NCBI RefSeq assembly: GCF_003260015.1
Contig: NZ_QCXS01000002.1
Location: 1,860,001 to 1,924,000 of the forward strand
Source of the DNA: Nakamurella deserti
GTDB lineage: Bacteria; Actinomycetota; Actinomycetes; Mycobacteriales; Nakamurellaceae
Direction of reading: 5' to 3'
Length of the DNA: 64,000 nucleotides
The position numbers were made by a program, and so were the translations under genes. The notes beneath the pieces are model-generated. The model searched no databases. It was not told the origin of the DNA and worked only from the letters and a program-made list of their open reading frames with translations. Each line of letters opens with the position of its first letter. The first letter of the stretch is position 1. This document shows, piece after piece, positions 29,809-38,241 of this stretch.

Positions 29809-31095
29809 GTGACCGACGGACCCCTCCGCCGCCCGGTGCTGCGCCGGGCCGCAGCACTTCTCAGCGCCGCCGCCGTGACCCTGGTGGGGTGCGCCGACTT
29901 CTCGACCGAGCCACCCGAGGCCACCATCCAGCCGTCGCTGTCCGCGGCGGCGATGTACCCGCAGGACGAGACCGCCTTCCCGATCCCCACCACCCCGGCG
30001 TCCCCGTCGTCCGGCGCGTCGACGGTGCCCTCCCCGTCGGCCGCCGAGGATCCGTGCCGGCCCTCCGACCCGACGATCATCGCCGCCTGCCTCGACGCGC
30101 CCTGGGGGCTGGCCGTGCTGCCGGGCGGTGTCTCGGCGCTGGTCGGCGAACGGACCACCGGGCGGATCCTCGAGGTGGCGCCGCAGACGGAGCCGGTGGA
30201 GGTGGCGCGGGTGGACGGTCTGGACGCCACCGGTGACGGCGGTCTGCTCGGTCTGGCCCTGTCCCCGCACTACGCCGAGGACGGACTCGTCTACGCCTAC
30301 GTCACGACGCCGACGGACAACCGGATCGTCCGGATCGCCCGCGGCGACGTCCCCAAGGACATCTTCACCGGCATCCCGCGGGGCACCGGCACCGACGGTC
30401 ACAACGGCGGTCGGATCGAGTTCGGCGCCGACGGTCACCTCTACGTCGCCACCGGGGACGCCGGGATCCCGGGCGCCGGCGACGATCCGGCGTCGTTGGC
30501 GGGCAAGGTGTTACGGCTGGACGAGTTCGGCATGCCCGCGCCCGCCGGCGGGACACCCGACGGCACCGGGGGTTCCGTACCGCCGGCCACGGGAACCCCG
30601 ACCGCGGCGCCGGTCCCGGGGGCCGCCACCGATCCGCTGACCGCCGTCTACGCCCACGGCCTCACCGACCCGACGGGGCTGTGCGCACTCGGCGACACCG
30701 GCGTCGGGGTCGTCGACCGGCTCGGCACCGCCGACGTACTCGCCCCGGTCACGGCCGGCGCCGACCTCAGCGCCACCCCCGCGATCTGGTCGTTCCCGGT
30801 GACGGACGGCGGCGCGGTCGACTGCGCGCGCAACGACGTCGTGCTCGCCGCGACCTCCCTGGACCAGGAACTGGTCACCGCGCTCGGTCTCGGTCCGGAC
30901 GGCGGCTTCACCGGCCGACCGGAGCAGTTGGCCAAGGGCACCTACGGACGGCTGCTGTCGCTGGAGGCCGGTACCGAGGGTGTGCTGTGGGCGACCACCG
31001 CCAACCGTGACGGCAACGGCGAGCCGCAACCCCGCGACGACATGGTCGTGGTCATCCCCAGCGGCGGGGGCGGCGGCGGGGACGGCCGGGACTGA
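29809..31095 (+). CDS. lppZ: LppZ-like lipoprotein of the glucose/sorbosone dehydrogenase family
   Basis: The 428-residue protein has a lipoprotein signal peptide with lipobox LVGC (Cys28), a Ser/Pro/Thr-rich linker, and a beta-propeller of the soluble quinoprotein glucose dehydrogenase type (GDGGLLGLALSPHYAEDGLV, GTDGHNGGRIEFGADGHLYVATGD). It should be anchored outside the membrane. Mycobacterial LppZ is the likely counterpart, also near gatB; its substrate is unknown. GTG 29809 is preferred over the GTG at 29800 because a TAGCGT -10 ends seven bases upstream, giving a leaderless start. A long Gly/Pro/Thr insertion interrupts the propeller around residues 245-275. Confidence 0.88.
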   Translation: MTDGPLRRPVLRRAAALLSAAAVTLVGCADFSTEPPEATIQPSLSAAAMYPQDETAFPIPTTPASPSSGASTVPSPSAAEDPCRPSDPTIIAACLDAPWGLAVLPGGVSALVGERTTGRILEVAPQTEPVEVARVDGLDATGDGGLLGLALSPHYAEDGLVYAYVTTPTDNRIVRIARGDVPKDIFTGIPRGTGTDGHNGGRIEFGADGHLYVATGDAGIPGAGDDPASLAGKVLRLDEFGMPAPAGGTPDGTGGSVPPATGTPTAAPVPGAATDPLTAVYAHGLTDPTGLCALGDTGVGVVDRLGTADVLAPVTAGADLSATPAIWSFPVTDGGAVDCARNDVVLAATSLDQELVTALGLGPDGGFTGRPEQLAKGTYGRLLSLEAGTEGVLWATTANRDGNGEPQPRDDMVVVIPSGGGGGGDGRD

Positions 31096-31184
31096 CCGGT
31101 GGAACCACCGGCCCGGACCTGACCGGGGCCGGCTCGACCGCACCGAGCACGGACCGCCGAACGGCGCTCCCCCAGGGCACCCAA

Positions 31185-31231
31185 ATGCCGGCGGACTCTT
31201 CTCGCGACGGGCGAGAAGGATCCGCCGGCAT
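31185..31231. terminator. Bidirectional terminator between lppZ and gatB
   Basis: An 11-bp stem ATGCCGGCGGA (31185-31195) with its complement at 31221-31231 encloses an inner TCTCGC/GCGAGA stem. It lies between converging genes. Confidence 0.85.
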
Positions 31232-31271
31232 CCGGCGGGGGTGTGGGAGCGGTGTGGGGAGGGAAGCCGGT

Positions 31272-32783
31272 TCAGCCCTCGACGCCCAGGGTCTTCAGGA
31301 CCAGGGCGCGGACCCGGGCGGCGTCCGCCTGGCCCTTGGTCGCCTTCATGACCGCCCCGATGATCGCGCCGACGGCCTGCAGATTGCCGCCGCGGATCCG
31401 GTCGGCCACGGCCGGCTGGGCGGCCAGCGCCGCGTCGATCGCCACCTGCAGGGCGGAGTCGTCCGACACCACGGCGAGACCGCGGGCGGCCACCACCGCG
31501 TCCGGCTCGCCCTCGCCGGCGAGCACACCGTCGACGACCTGGCGGGCCAGCTTGGTGTTGAGCGTGCCGGCGCCGACCATGGCGCAGATCGCCGCGACCT
31601 GCAGCGGCGTGATCGCGAGCTCGGTCAGCGCCACCCCGGCCTCGTTGGCCTTGGCCCCCAGGTACGACGACCACCAGCCCTTCGCCTCCGCCGGGGACGC
31701 ACCCGCGGCCACCGTCCGCTCGACGAGCTCCACCGCGTCCGCCGCGACCAGGTCCCGCATCTCGGCGTCGGTGAAACCCCATCCGGTCTGCAACGTGGCG
31801 CGACGCAGCCACGGCATCTCGGGCAGCCCGGCGCGGAGCTCCTCGACCCAGTCGCGGTCGGGCGCGATCGGCACCAGATCCGGCTCCGGGAAGTAGCGGT
31901 AGTCCTCCGCGGTCTCCTTGCTGCGGCCCGGGCGGGTGGTGCCGCTGGCCTCCTCGAAGTGTCGGGTCTCCTGCTTGATCCGCCCGCCGTCGGCGAGAAT
32001 CGAGGCCTGACGGGAGATCTCGTGCCGCACCGCGCGATCCACCGAGCGCAGCGAGTTCACGTTCTTGGTCTCGGTGCGGGTACCCAGCCCACCTTCCCCG
32101 GCCGGCGCCAGCGACAGGTTCACGTCGCAGCGCAGCGAGCCCTGGTCCATCCGGACGTCGGAGACGTCCAAGGCGCGTAACAGGTCCCGCAGCGCGGCGA
32201 CGTAGGCCCTGGCCACCGCGGGAGCGTTCTCCCGGGTGCCCATGATCGGCCGGGTGACGATCTCCACCAGCGGCACGCCGGCGCGGTTGTAGTCCAGCAG
32301 CGAGTACTCGGCCCCGTGGATCCGACCCGCGGAACCACCGACGTGCAGCGACTTCCCGGTGTCCTCCTCCATGTGCGCGCGCTCGATCTCGATGCGGACC
32401 GGCGCGTCGTACCCCTCGACCTCGACGTCGATCCACCCGTCGAAGGCGATCGGCTCGTCGTACTGCGAGGTCTGGAAGTTCTTCGGCATGTCCGGGTAGA
32501 AGTAGTTCTTCCGGGCGAACCGGCACCACTCGGCGATCCGGCAGTTCAGCGCCAGCCCGATCTTGATGGCCGACTCCACCGCGGTGCGGTTCACCACCGG
32601 CATCGCGCCCGGCAGCGCCAGGCACACCGGGCAGACGTGGGTGTTGGGGTCGCCACCGAACACCGTCGGGCAACCGCAGAACATCTTGGTCTGCGTCGAG
32701 AGCTCGACGTGGACCTCGAGACCCAGGGCCGGGTCGAACTTCTCGATGGCCGCGTCGTAGTCCATCAGGTCCGCGAGCTTCAC
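31272..32783 (-). CDS. gatB: Aspartyl/glutamyl-tRNA amidotransferase subunit B
   Basis: GatB binds and phosphorylates mischarged Glu-tRNA-Gln (or Asp-tRNA-Asn) before ammonia transfer. The 503-residue protein has the [19 protein letters not shown] start with the conserved cysteine pair, later [29 protein letters not shown] and the C-terminal YqeY-like tail. The GTG start overlaps the gatA stop by four bases, so translation is coupled. It ends the gatC-gatA-gatB unit before a bidirectional terminator. Confidence 0.97.
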   Translation of the reverse strand: MKLADLMDYDAAIEKFDPALGLEVHVELSTQTKMFCGCPTVFGGDPNTHVCPVCLALPGAMPVVNRTAVESAIKIGLALNCRIAEWCRFARKNYFYPDMPKNFQTSQYDEPIAFDGWIDVEVEGYDAPVRIEIERAHMEEDTGKSLHVGGSAGRIHGAEYSLLDYNRAGVPLVEIVTRPIMGTRENAPAVARAYVAALRDLLRALDVSDVRMDQGSLRCDVNLSLAPAGEGGLGTRTETKNVNSLRSVDRAVRHEISRQASILADGGRIKQETRHFEEASGTTRPGRSKETAEDYRYFPEPDLVPIAPDRDWVEELRAGLPEMPWLRRATLQTGWGFTDAEMRDLVAADAVELVERTVAAGASPAEAKGWWSSYLGAKANEAGVALTELAITPLQVAAICAMVGAGTLNTKLARQVVDGVLAGEGEPDAVVAARGLAVVSDDSALQVAIDAALAAQPAVADRIRGGNLQAVGAIIGAVMKATKGQADAARVRALVLKTLGVEG

Positions 32784-34309
32784 CGGACACCTCCCAGTTC
32801 CGGCACGGCACCGGCGACGGAGCCACCGGTGCGTGCGATGTAGTCGGCCTCGAACGTCGCCGCGACCCGGTACATGACCTCTTCGCCCAGGGCGGGCGCC
32901 ATGATCTGCAGACCGACCGGCAGGCCGGTGTCGGACGCCAACCCACTCGGGACGGACATCGCCGGGATGCCGGCCAGCGAACCGGGGATGGTGGCCAGGT
33001 CGTTGAGGTACATGGCCATCGGGTCGTCGACCTTCTCGCCGATCCCGAACGCCGTCACCGGCGAGGCCGGCGACACGAGTACGTCCGCCGCCCCGAACGC
33101 TGTCGAGAAGTCCTGCGAAATCAGCGTCCTCACCTTCTGCGCCGAGCCGTAGTAGGCGTCGTAGTAGCCCGCCGACAGGGCGTAGGTGCCCAGGATGATG
33201 CGACGCTTGACCTCGGCGCCGAAACCCCGGCCGCGGGTGGTCGTCATGACCTGCTCGGCGGACGCGACACCGTCGTCACCCAGCCGCAGGCCGTACCGCA
33301 TGGCGTCGAACCGGGCCAGGTTGGAGCTGACCTCGCTCGGCATGATCAGGTAGTACGCGGCCAGACCGTAGGCGAAGTGCGGGCAGTCGACCTCGACCAC
33401 CTCGGCCCCCAGCGCGGTCATCGCGGCCACCGCGGCGTCGAAGGACTCGACCACGCCGGGCTGATAGCCCTCGCCGCGCAGCTGCTTGACGACACCGACC
33501 CGCAGGCCGGTGAGGTCCTCGGTCTGACCGCGACGGACCGCGTCGACGACCTTCGGCGCCGGCTGCGCGATGGACGTCGAGTCGCGCGGGTCGTGCCCGG
33601 CGATGACCTCGTGCAGCAGCGCGGTGTCCAGCACGGTGCGGGCGCAAGGCCCGACCTGGTCGAGCGAGGACGCCATCGCGATGACGCCGTACCGGGAGAC
33701 CCCGCCGTAGGTCGGCTTCGCCCCGACCGTCCCGGTCAGCGCGGCCGGCTGCCGGATCGAGCCGCCGGTGTCGGTGCCGATGGCCAGCGGCGCCTCGAAG
33801 GCGGCGAGCGCCGCGGCGCTGCCGCCGCCGGATCCGCCCGGGATCCGGTCCAGGTCCCAGGGGTTGCGGGTCGGCCCGTACGCGGAGTTCTCCGTCGAGC
33901 TGCCCATGGCGAACTCGTCGAGGTTGGTCTTGCCCAGGACGACCACGCCGGCGTCGAGGAGCTTCGTCGTCACCGTCGCGTCGTACGGCGGCAGCCAGCC
34001 CTCGAGGATCTTCGAACCCGCGGTGGTCGGCACCCCCTTCTGCACGACGATGTCCTTCAGGGCCAGCGGCACACCGGCGATCGGCGAGGCCGGGCGCTCG
34101 CCCGCGGCGATCGACGCGTCGACCGCACGGGCCTGCTGCAGGGCGCGCTCACCGGAGACGTGCAGGAAGGCGTGCACCGCCGGATCGACCTCGCCGATCC
34201 GGTCCAGGTGCGCCCGGGCCACGTCCACCGCGCTGGTCTCGCCGCTGTGGATGGCCGACGCCAGGTCGGCCGCGGTCATGCGGGTCAGGTCGGTGTCCAT
34301 CGAGCTCAC
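32780..34309 (-). CDS. gatA: Aspartyl/glutamyl-tRNA amidotransferase subunit A
   Basis: GatA is the amidase that releases ammonia from glutamine for GatB. The amidase-signature triad is visible: Lys85 (ALKDIV), cis-Ser160 in [11 protein letters not shown] and Ser184 in [12 protein letters not shown]. It is 509 residues long. The GTG at 34309 has GGGAGAAG at the right spacing; the ATG nine bases later is possible. Between gatC and gatA lies a 160-base duplicated element, so this operon has lost the tight coupling normally seen. Confidence 0.97.
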   Translation of the reverse strand: MSSMDTDLTRMTAADLASAIHSGETSAVDVARAHLDRIGEVDPAVHAFLHVSGERALQQARAVDASIAAGERPASPIAGVPLALKDIVVQKGVPTTAGSKILEGWLPPYDATVTTKLLDAGVVVLGKTNLDEFAMGSSTENSAYGPTRNPWDLDRIPGGSGGGSAAALAAFEAPLAIGTDTGGSIRQPAALTGTVGAKPTYGGVSRYGVIAMASSLDQVGPCARTVLDTALLHEVIAGHDPRDSTSIAQPAPKVVDAVRRGQTEDLTGLRVGVVKQLRGEGYQPGVVESFDAAVAAMTALGAEVVEVDCPHFAYGLAAYYLIMPSEVSSNLARFDAMRYGLRLGDDGVASAEQVMTTTRGRGFGAEVKRRIILGTYALSAGYYDAYYGSAQKVRTLISQDFSTAFGAADVLVSPASPVTAFGIGEKVDDPMAMYLNDLATIPGSLAGIPAMSVPSGLASDTGLPVGLQIMAPALGEEVMYRVAATFEADYIARTGGSVAGAVPELGGVR

Positions 34310-34486
34310 TGCTCTTCTCCCATTCCGTTGGTCGAAGCAGCAGCGACCTGCGCGCCTCGCTCGCCCGAGGGGCGCACTCGATGCTCGATCACCGCTCTTC
34401 CGAATCCGTTGGTCGAAGCAGCAGCGACCTGCGCTCCTCGCTCGCCCGAGGGGCTCACTCGATGCTCGATCACTGCTCTTCTCCCA
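34307..34486. repeat. Duplicated 81-bp element between gatC and gatA
   Basis: Two units start at 34325 and 34406 with CCGTTGGTCGAAGCAGCAGC and differ at about three of their first 74 bases. The insert is flanked by a perfect 16-bp direct repeat, CACTGCTCTTCTCCCA, at 34307-34322 and 34471-34486. On the minus strand the right copy holds the gatC stop and the left copy the gatA ribosome site and start. Confidence 0.9.
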
Positions 34487-34820
34487 GGATCTGCGGCACG
34501 CGGAAGCGGCCTTCCGCCTGCGCGGGCGCCTGGTCCAGCGCCTCGTCGTGGGTCAGGCCGGGGACGATGACGTCGTCGCGGTAGACGTTCGACAGCGGGA
34601 CGGCGTGCGTGGTCGGCACGATGTCGGGGGTCGCGACGCGCGACACCTCGGCGACCGAGTCGAGGATGCCGGACAGCTGCCCGACGTAGACCTCGACCTC
34701 GGCGTCGGTGAGCTCCAGCCGGGCCAGGTGGGCCAGGTGGGTCACGTCGGCGCTGGTCAACGACACGTGTGCGGCCCCGTCCGGGACTTGAGGATCCGAC
34801 GACGGACCGGGGGTGTTCAC
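34470..34820 (-). CDS. gatC: Aspartyl/glutamyl-tRNA amidotransferase subunit C
   Basis: GatC is the small chaperone-like subunit that wraps GatA and GatB. The conserved body [20 protein letters not shown] to [13 protein letters not shown] matches actinobacterial GatC of about 98 residues. GTG 34820 (VNTPGPSS) is chosen since GGGAG lies ten bases upstream, giving 116 residues; the shorter GTG at 34766 is the start most like mycobacterial GatC. The stop codon lies inside the 16-bp direct repeat that borders the duplicated element. Confidence 0.93.
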   Translation of the reverse strand: MNTPGPSSDPQVPDGAAHVSLTSADVTHLAHLARLELTDAEVEVYVGQLSGILDSVAEVSRVATPDIVPTTHAVPLSNVYRDDVIVPGLTHDEALDQAPAQAEGRFRVPQILGEEQ

Positions 34821-35095
34821 GATCGCAATGCTCCCTACCGACAACGTGGGACGGACGTACGGCAGCCTCGGGCGAGGCCGCGTCCCGCCACGATCCTAGG
34901 CGGTGGGCCGGGGCGCCCCTGCGTCGTCGCTCCGCGGTCGCCACCCGCCCTTCCGGCGGTACCGACGGCCCGGTGTGGTGAATCTCCCCGTCGCCGCCGC
35001 ATCCACCGGCGTGGCCGTGTGATGTGCCGGTAACGACCGCGGGGGACAATCAGCCCGGTTCCGTGGAGGATGTCTCGCGGGGAAAGGGGTGAGGG

Positions 35096-35755
35096 ATGTC
35101 GTACGTCTTGAGGCTGGTCCTGCCGGATCGGCCGGGGTCGCTGGGGGCCGTCGCCACGGCCCTGGGCACGTTGGGCGCCGACATCCTGGCGATGGACATC
35201 GTGGAGCGGTCGGTCGGGCACGCGGTCGACGATCTGGTCGTCGATCTGCCCGCCGGCAAGCAACCCGACTCGCTGATCACCGCGGCCGAGTCCGTCCCGG
35301 GCGTGCGGGTCGAGTCCGTCCGCCCCGATCCGGGCGTCGCCGACTCCCACCGCGAGTGGGAACTGGTCGAGGCGCTGGCCTCCAACCCGTCGAAGGCGCT
35401 GCACACGCTGGCCTCCCGGCTGCCGAAGGTGCTGCGCGCCGGCTGGGCCGTGGTCGTGCGCGTCACCGACGCCGACATCGAGCTGGTCGCCGGTGGTGGC
35501 GGCGTCCCCCAACTGCGCGGCATCGTGCCCGGCTGGGCCCCGGTCGACAAGCCCGCGGTGCTCGATCCCGAAGCGTCCTGGGTGCCCGAGGACTGGAAGA
35601 CCCTGGGGACCGAGATGGCCGTCGCCCCCATCGGCGGGCCGGATCTGGCCGTCCTCGTCGGACGCCCGGGCGGCCCCGCCATCCGGGATTCCGAGCTCGC
35701 CCGGCTGACCCACCTCGCCGGGCTGACCGCCGTGGTGTCCGGAGCGACGCCCTAA
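35096..35755 (+). CDS. ACT-domain protein next to gatCAB
   Basis: The 219-residue protein begins with an ACT domain (SYVLRLVLPDRPGSLGAVAT, residues ~2-70). The second half has no known catalytic motif. A protein of this kind lies next to gatC in mycobacteria (Rv3013, as remembered). ACT domains usually sense amino acids, so a regulatory role is plausible but unproven. ATG 35096 has a purine-rich AAAGGGGTGAGGG before it. It converges with cobA, the stops overlapping by four bases. Confidence 0.88.
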   Translation: MSYVLRLVLPDRPGSLGAVATALGTLGADILAMDIVERSVGHAVDDLVVDLPAGKQPDSLITAAESVPGVRVESVRPDPGVADSHREWELVEALASNPSKALHTLASRLPKVLRAGWAVVVRVTDADIELVAGGGGVPQLRGIVPGWAPVDKPAVLDPEASWVPEDWKTLGTEMAVAPIGGPDLAVLVGRPGGPAIRDSELARLTHLAGLTAVVSGATP

Positions 35756-36843
35756 CCCGTCGGAGGTGCGTCGGCGCGGAAGCCGGCGACCGCCCCGATC
35801 ACCGTGACGGCCGGTGAGGTGATCCCCGCCGCGGCGATCAGCCCGGCGATGGTGGCCACCGTGCCCCGGACCGTGCGCTGCCCGGTCAACCCGGCGTCGG
35901 CGACCGTGGCCGCCGGGGTGTCGGCCGGCATACCGGCTGCCGTCAGCGCCACGGTGATCGCCGGCAGCGTGGCCACCGCCATGAGCAACACCAGGTCGGT
36001 GCCGCTGCGGGCCAGCGCCGGCCAGTCGAGCATCGACCGCGGGTCACCGGGCGGCACGTGTCCCGACACGACCGTGAAGCCCTGGTTCAACCGTTTGTGG
36101 GTCACCGGGATGCCGGCCAGCGCGGGACCGGCGATCGACGAGGTCACCCCCGGGATCACCCGGACCGGGACACCGGCCGTCGCGCACGCCTCCAGCTCCT
36201 CGCCGCCGCGGCCGAAGACGAAGTTGTCGCCACCCTTGAACCGCACCACCGTGCGCCCCGCCAGCGCGTGCTCGACGAGCAGCCGGTTGATCTCGTCCTG
36301 CGGTGTGGTGGCCCCGCGCGGGATCTTGGACACGTCGATCACCTGGGTGCCCGGTCGGGCCTCCGCCAGGGCAGCCAGCGGCGCGAGCCGGTCGGTGACG
36401 ATGACGTCCGCCTCGCGGAGCGCGGCGAGGCCGGCCACGGTCAGCAGCCCCGGATCACCCGGTCCACCGCCCACCAGGACGACGCGCCCGCCCGGTGCGG
36501 CGCCCGACGGCGCCGCCGCCTCGACGAGCTCGCTGCCGGGCAGGCAGAACAGTCGGGCGTCCTCGGCCGATGCCGCGACCGCCAGGTCGGCTGCGGGATC
36601 ACCGGTGGCGGCGACCACCAGCCAGGCGCCGGCCAGGTCGGCCGGTCCCGGCGTCCCCGCCCGCCACCGGATCAGCCCGCGCTCGGCGAGATCACCCACC
36701 GCCGCGGACACCTCGGGAGCGATCACCGTCACCGCGGCCCCGGCCGCCCGCAGCGCCAGGATCGACGGCCACGCCGCCGGTCCCCCACCGGCCACCACCA
36801 CGGCCCGGCCGGCGACCGGCAGGGTGGCCGGGAAACCGGTCAC
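35752..36843 (-). CDS. cobA: Uroporphyrinogen-III C-methyltransferase with CysG-like N-terminus
   Basis: Residues ~105-363 are a SUMT (VVLVGGGPGDPGLLTVAGL, VRFKGGDNFVFGRGGEE, VIPGVTSSIAGPALAGIPVTH), which methylates uroporphyrinogen III twice with SAM on the way to sirohaem and cobalamin. Residues 1-100 are a Rossmann segment with GGGPAAWPS like the precorrin-2 dehydrogenase of CysG, but shorter than a full SirC/CysG-B domain. Mycobacterial CysG-type proteins look similar. The start overlaps the P450 stop by four bases, an unusual pairing. Confidence 0.9.
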   Translation of the reverse strand: MTGFPATLPVAGRAVVVAGGGPAAWPSILALRAAGAAVTVIAPEVSAAVGDLAERGLIRWRAGTPGPADLAGAWLVVAATGDPAADLAVAASAEDARLFCLPGSELVEAAAPSGAAPGGRVVLVGGGPGDPGLLTVAGLAALREADVIVTDRLAPLAALAEARPGTQVIDVSKIPRGATTPQDEINRLLVEHALAGRTVVRFKGGDNFVFGRGGEELEACATAGVPVRVIPGVTSSIAGPALAGIPVTHKRLNQGFTVVSGHVPPGDPRSMLDWPALARSGTDLVLLMAVATLPAITVALTAAGMPADTPAATVADAGLTGQRTVRGTVATIAGLIAAAGITSPAVTVIGAVAGFRADAPPTG

Positions 36844-38105
36844 CGGAGCTGCACCCGCAGCGACCGCAGACCGCGGATGACGAAGTACGGCTGGTACTGC
36901 GGCTCCTCGACCCAGTGCAGATCGGGGCCGGCCGCCGCCAGCTGGGTGAGCGCGATGTCGAGTTCCAGCCGGGCCAGTGGCGCCCCGATGCAGAAATGGG
37001 TGCCGCCGCCGAAACCGATGTGCCCGGCGTCGCCGCGGCCGATGTCGAAGCGGTCCGGGTCGGGGAAGCGCTCCGGGTCCCGGTTCGCGACCCCGAACAT
37101 CATCCCGATGCGTTCACCGGCCCGGAACGTCCGGCCGGCCAGCTCCACGCCGTCCTCCAGCACCCATCGCTCGAACAGCTGCAGTGGCGCGTCCCAGCGG
37201 ATGAGCTCCTCCACGGCGGTCGCCGGGCTGACCTCGCCGCCGACCACGCGGCGCCATTCGTCGGGAAACAGGCAGGCGGCCCGCAGGCCGTTGCCCAGGG
37301 TGTTGACCGTCGCCTCGTGGCCCGCGTTGAGCAGCACGATGACGGTGCTGACGATCTCGTCCTCGGACAGCCGGTCACCCTCGTCGGCCACCTGGACGAG
37401 CTCGGTGATGAGGTCGTCCCGCGGGTCCGTCCGGCGGTCGCCGATCAGCGCGCGGACGTAGGCGATGAAGTCCGCGGCGGCGCGCTCCGCCCCGTCCCGC
37501 TCGGCGTCGGTGGTCTGGAACTCGTACATCTTCACGATCGCGTGCGACCACGCGAGCAGCGTCGGGCCGGCCTCCGCGGGAACGCCCAGCAGTGCGCAGA
37601 TCACCGCGATCGAGTAGGGCTGCGCGAAATCGGCGAGCACGTCGAACGACTCCCGCGTCGCCAACGGGCCGAGCTGCTCCCGGCAGATCCGCTCGATGGT
37701 CGGACGCATCGCGGCCACCGAGCGGGCGGTGAAGACCTTGGTCACCAGCCGACGCAGCCGGGTGTGGTCGGGCGGCTCCAGGTTGAGCAGCGACCACTGC
37801 TCGCTGGCCTGCCACCGGGGATAGGCGGCTTCGGGCTCGGGCAGGCCGAGGTCGGCGGCGGAGTGCCGGTGGGTGTAGATCCGGCCCAGCCCGCGGTGGC
37901 GCAGCGCGGCGTGCACGTCGGTGAAGCGTGTCAGCAGCCAGAGGTCGCGCTCGGGGTAGTACAACGCGGGCCCGGCGTCGGCGAGGGCGCGGAACACCGG
38001 GTACGGGTCGGCGAGGAACGCCGGATCACCGGGCCGGAAGCCCAGTTCGGTGGGAGACGGCGACGCCGACGGGGCGGCGCCGCCGCCCGGGTCAGCGGCC
38101 GGCAC
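36840..38105 (-). CDS. Cytochrome P450
   Basis: The 421-residue protein shows the I-helix AGHEAT, the K-helix E-x-x-R in EELIRWD and the haem loop FGGGTHFCIGAPLAR with Cys372. It is a soluble bacterial class I P450 that would need a ferredoxin and reductase, not seen in the window. The substrate is unknown. The start is uncertain: GTG 38105 gives a normal length but lacks a clear ribosome site. Its stop overlaps cobA by four bases, so the two are cotranscribed and coupled. Confidence 0.92.
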   Translation of the reverse strand: MPAADPGGGAAPSASPSPTELGFRPGDPAFLADPYPVFRALADAGPALYYPERDLWLLTRFTDVHAALRHRGLGRIYTHRHSAADLGLPEPEAAYPRWQASEQWSLLNLEPPDHTRLRRLVTKVFTARSVAAMRPTIERICREQLGPLATRESFDVLADFAQPYSIAVICALLGVPAEAGPTLLAWSHAIVKMYEFQTTDAERDGAERAAADFIAYVRALIGDRRTDPRDDLITELVQVADEGDRLSEDEIVSTVIVLLNAGHEATVNTLGNGLRAACLFPDEWRRVVGGEVSPATAVEELIRWDAPLQLFERWVLEDGVELAGRTFRAGERIGMMFGVANRDPERFPDPDRFDIGRGDAGHIGFGGGTHFCIGAPLARLELDIALTQLAAAGPDLHWVEEPQYQPYFVIRGLRSLRVQLR

Positions 38106-38241
38106 GGTCGGCCGTCCGGTGGACGAGGGCGGGAGCCGGGGCGGGGCGGCGGTCGGTGCGACGTGCGGAAGCCATGCCGACCATCGTCGCCGATGACCAC
38201 CGTCGCCTCCGCATCGGCTCCCGTGGACGGCCGGGCCGGCG

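Noticed and set aside
34306-35049. 247-codon minus-strand frame through the gatC-gatA repeats
   Set aside because: It is a different frame from gatC, contains the repeat translated twice, and has no family match.
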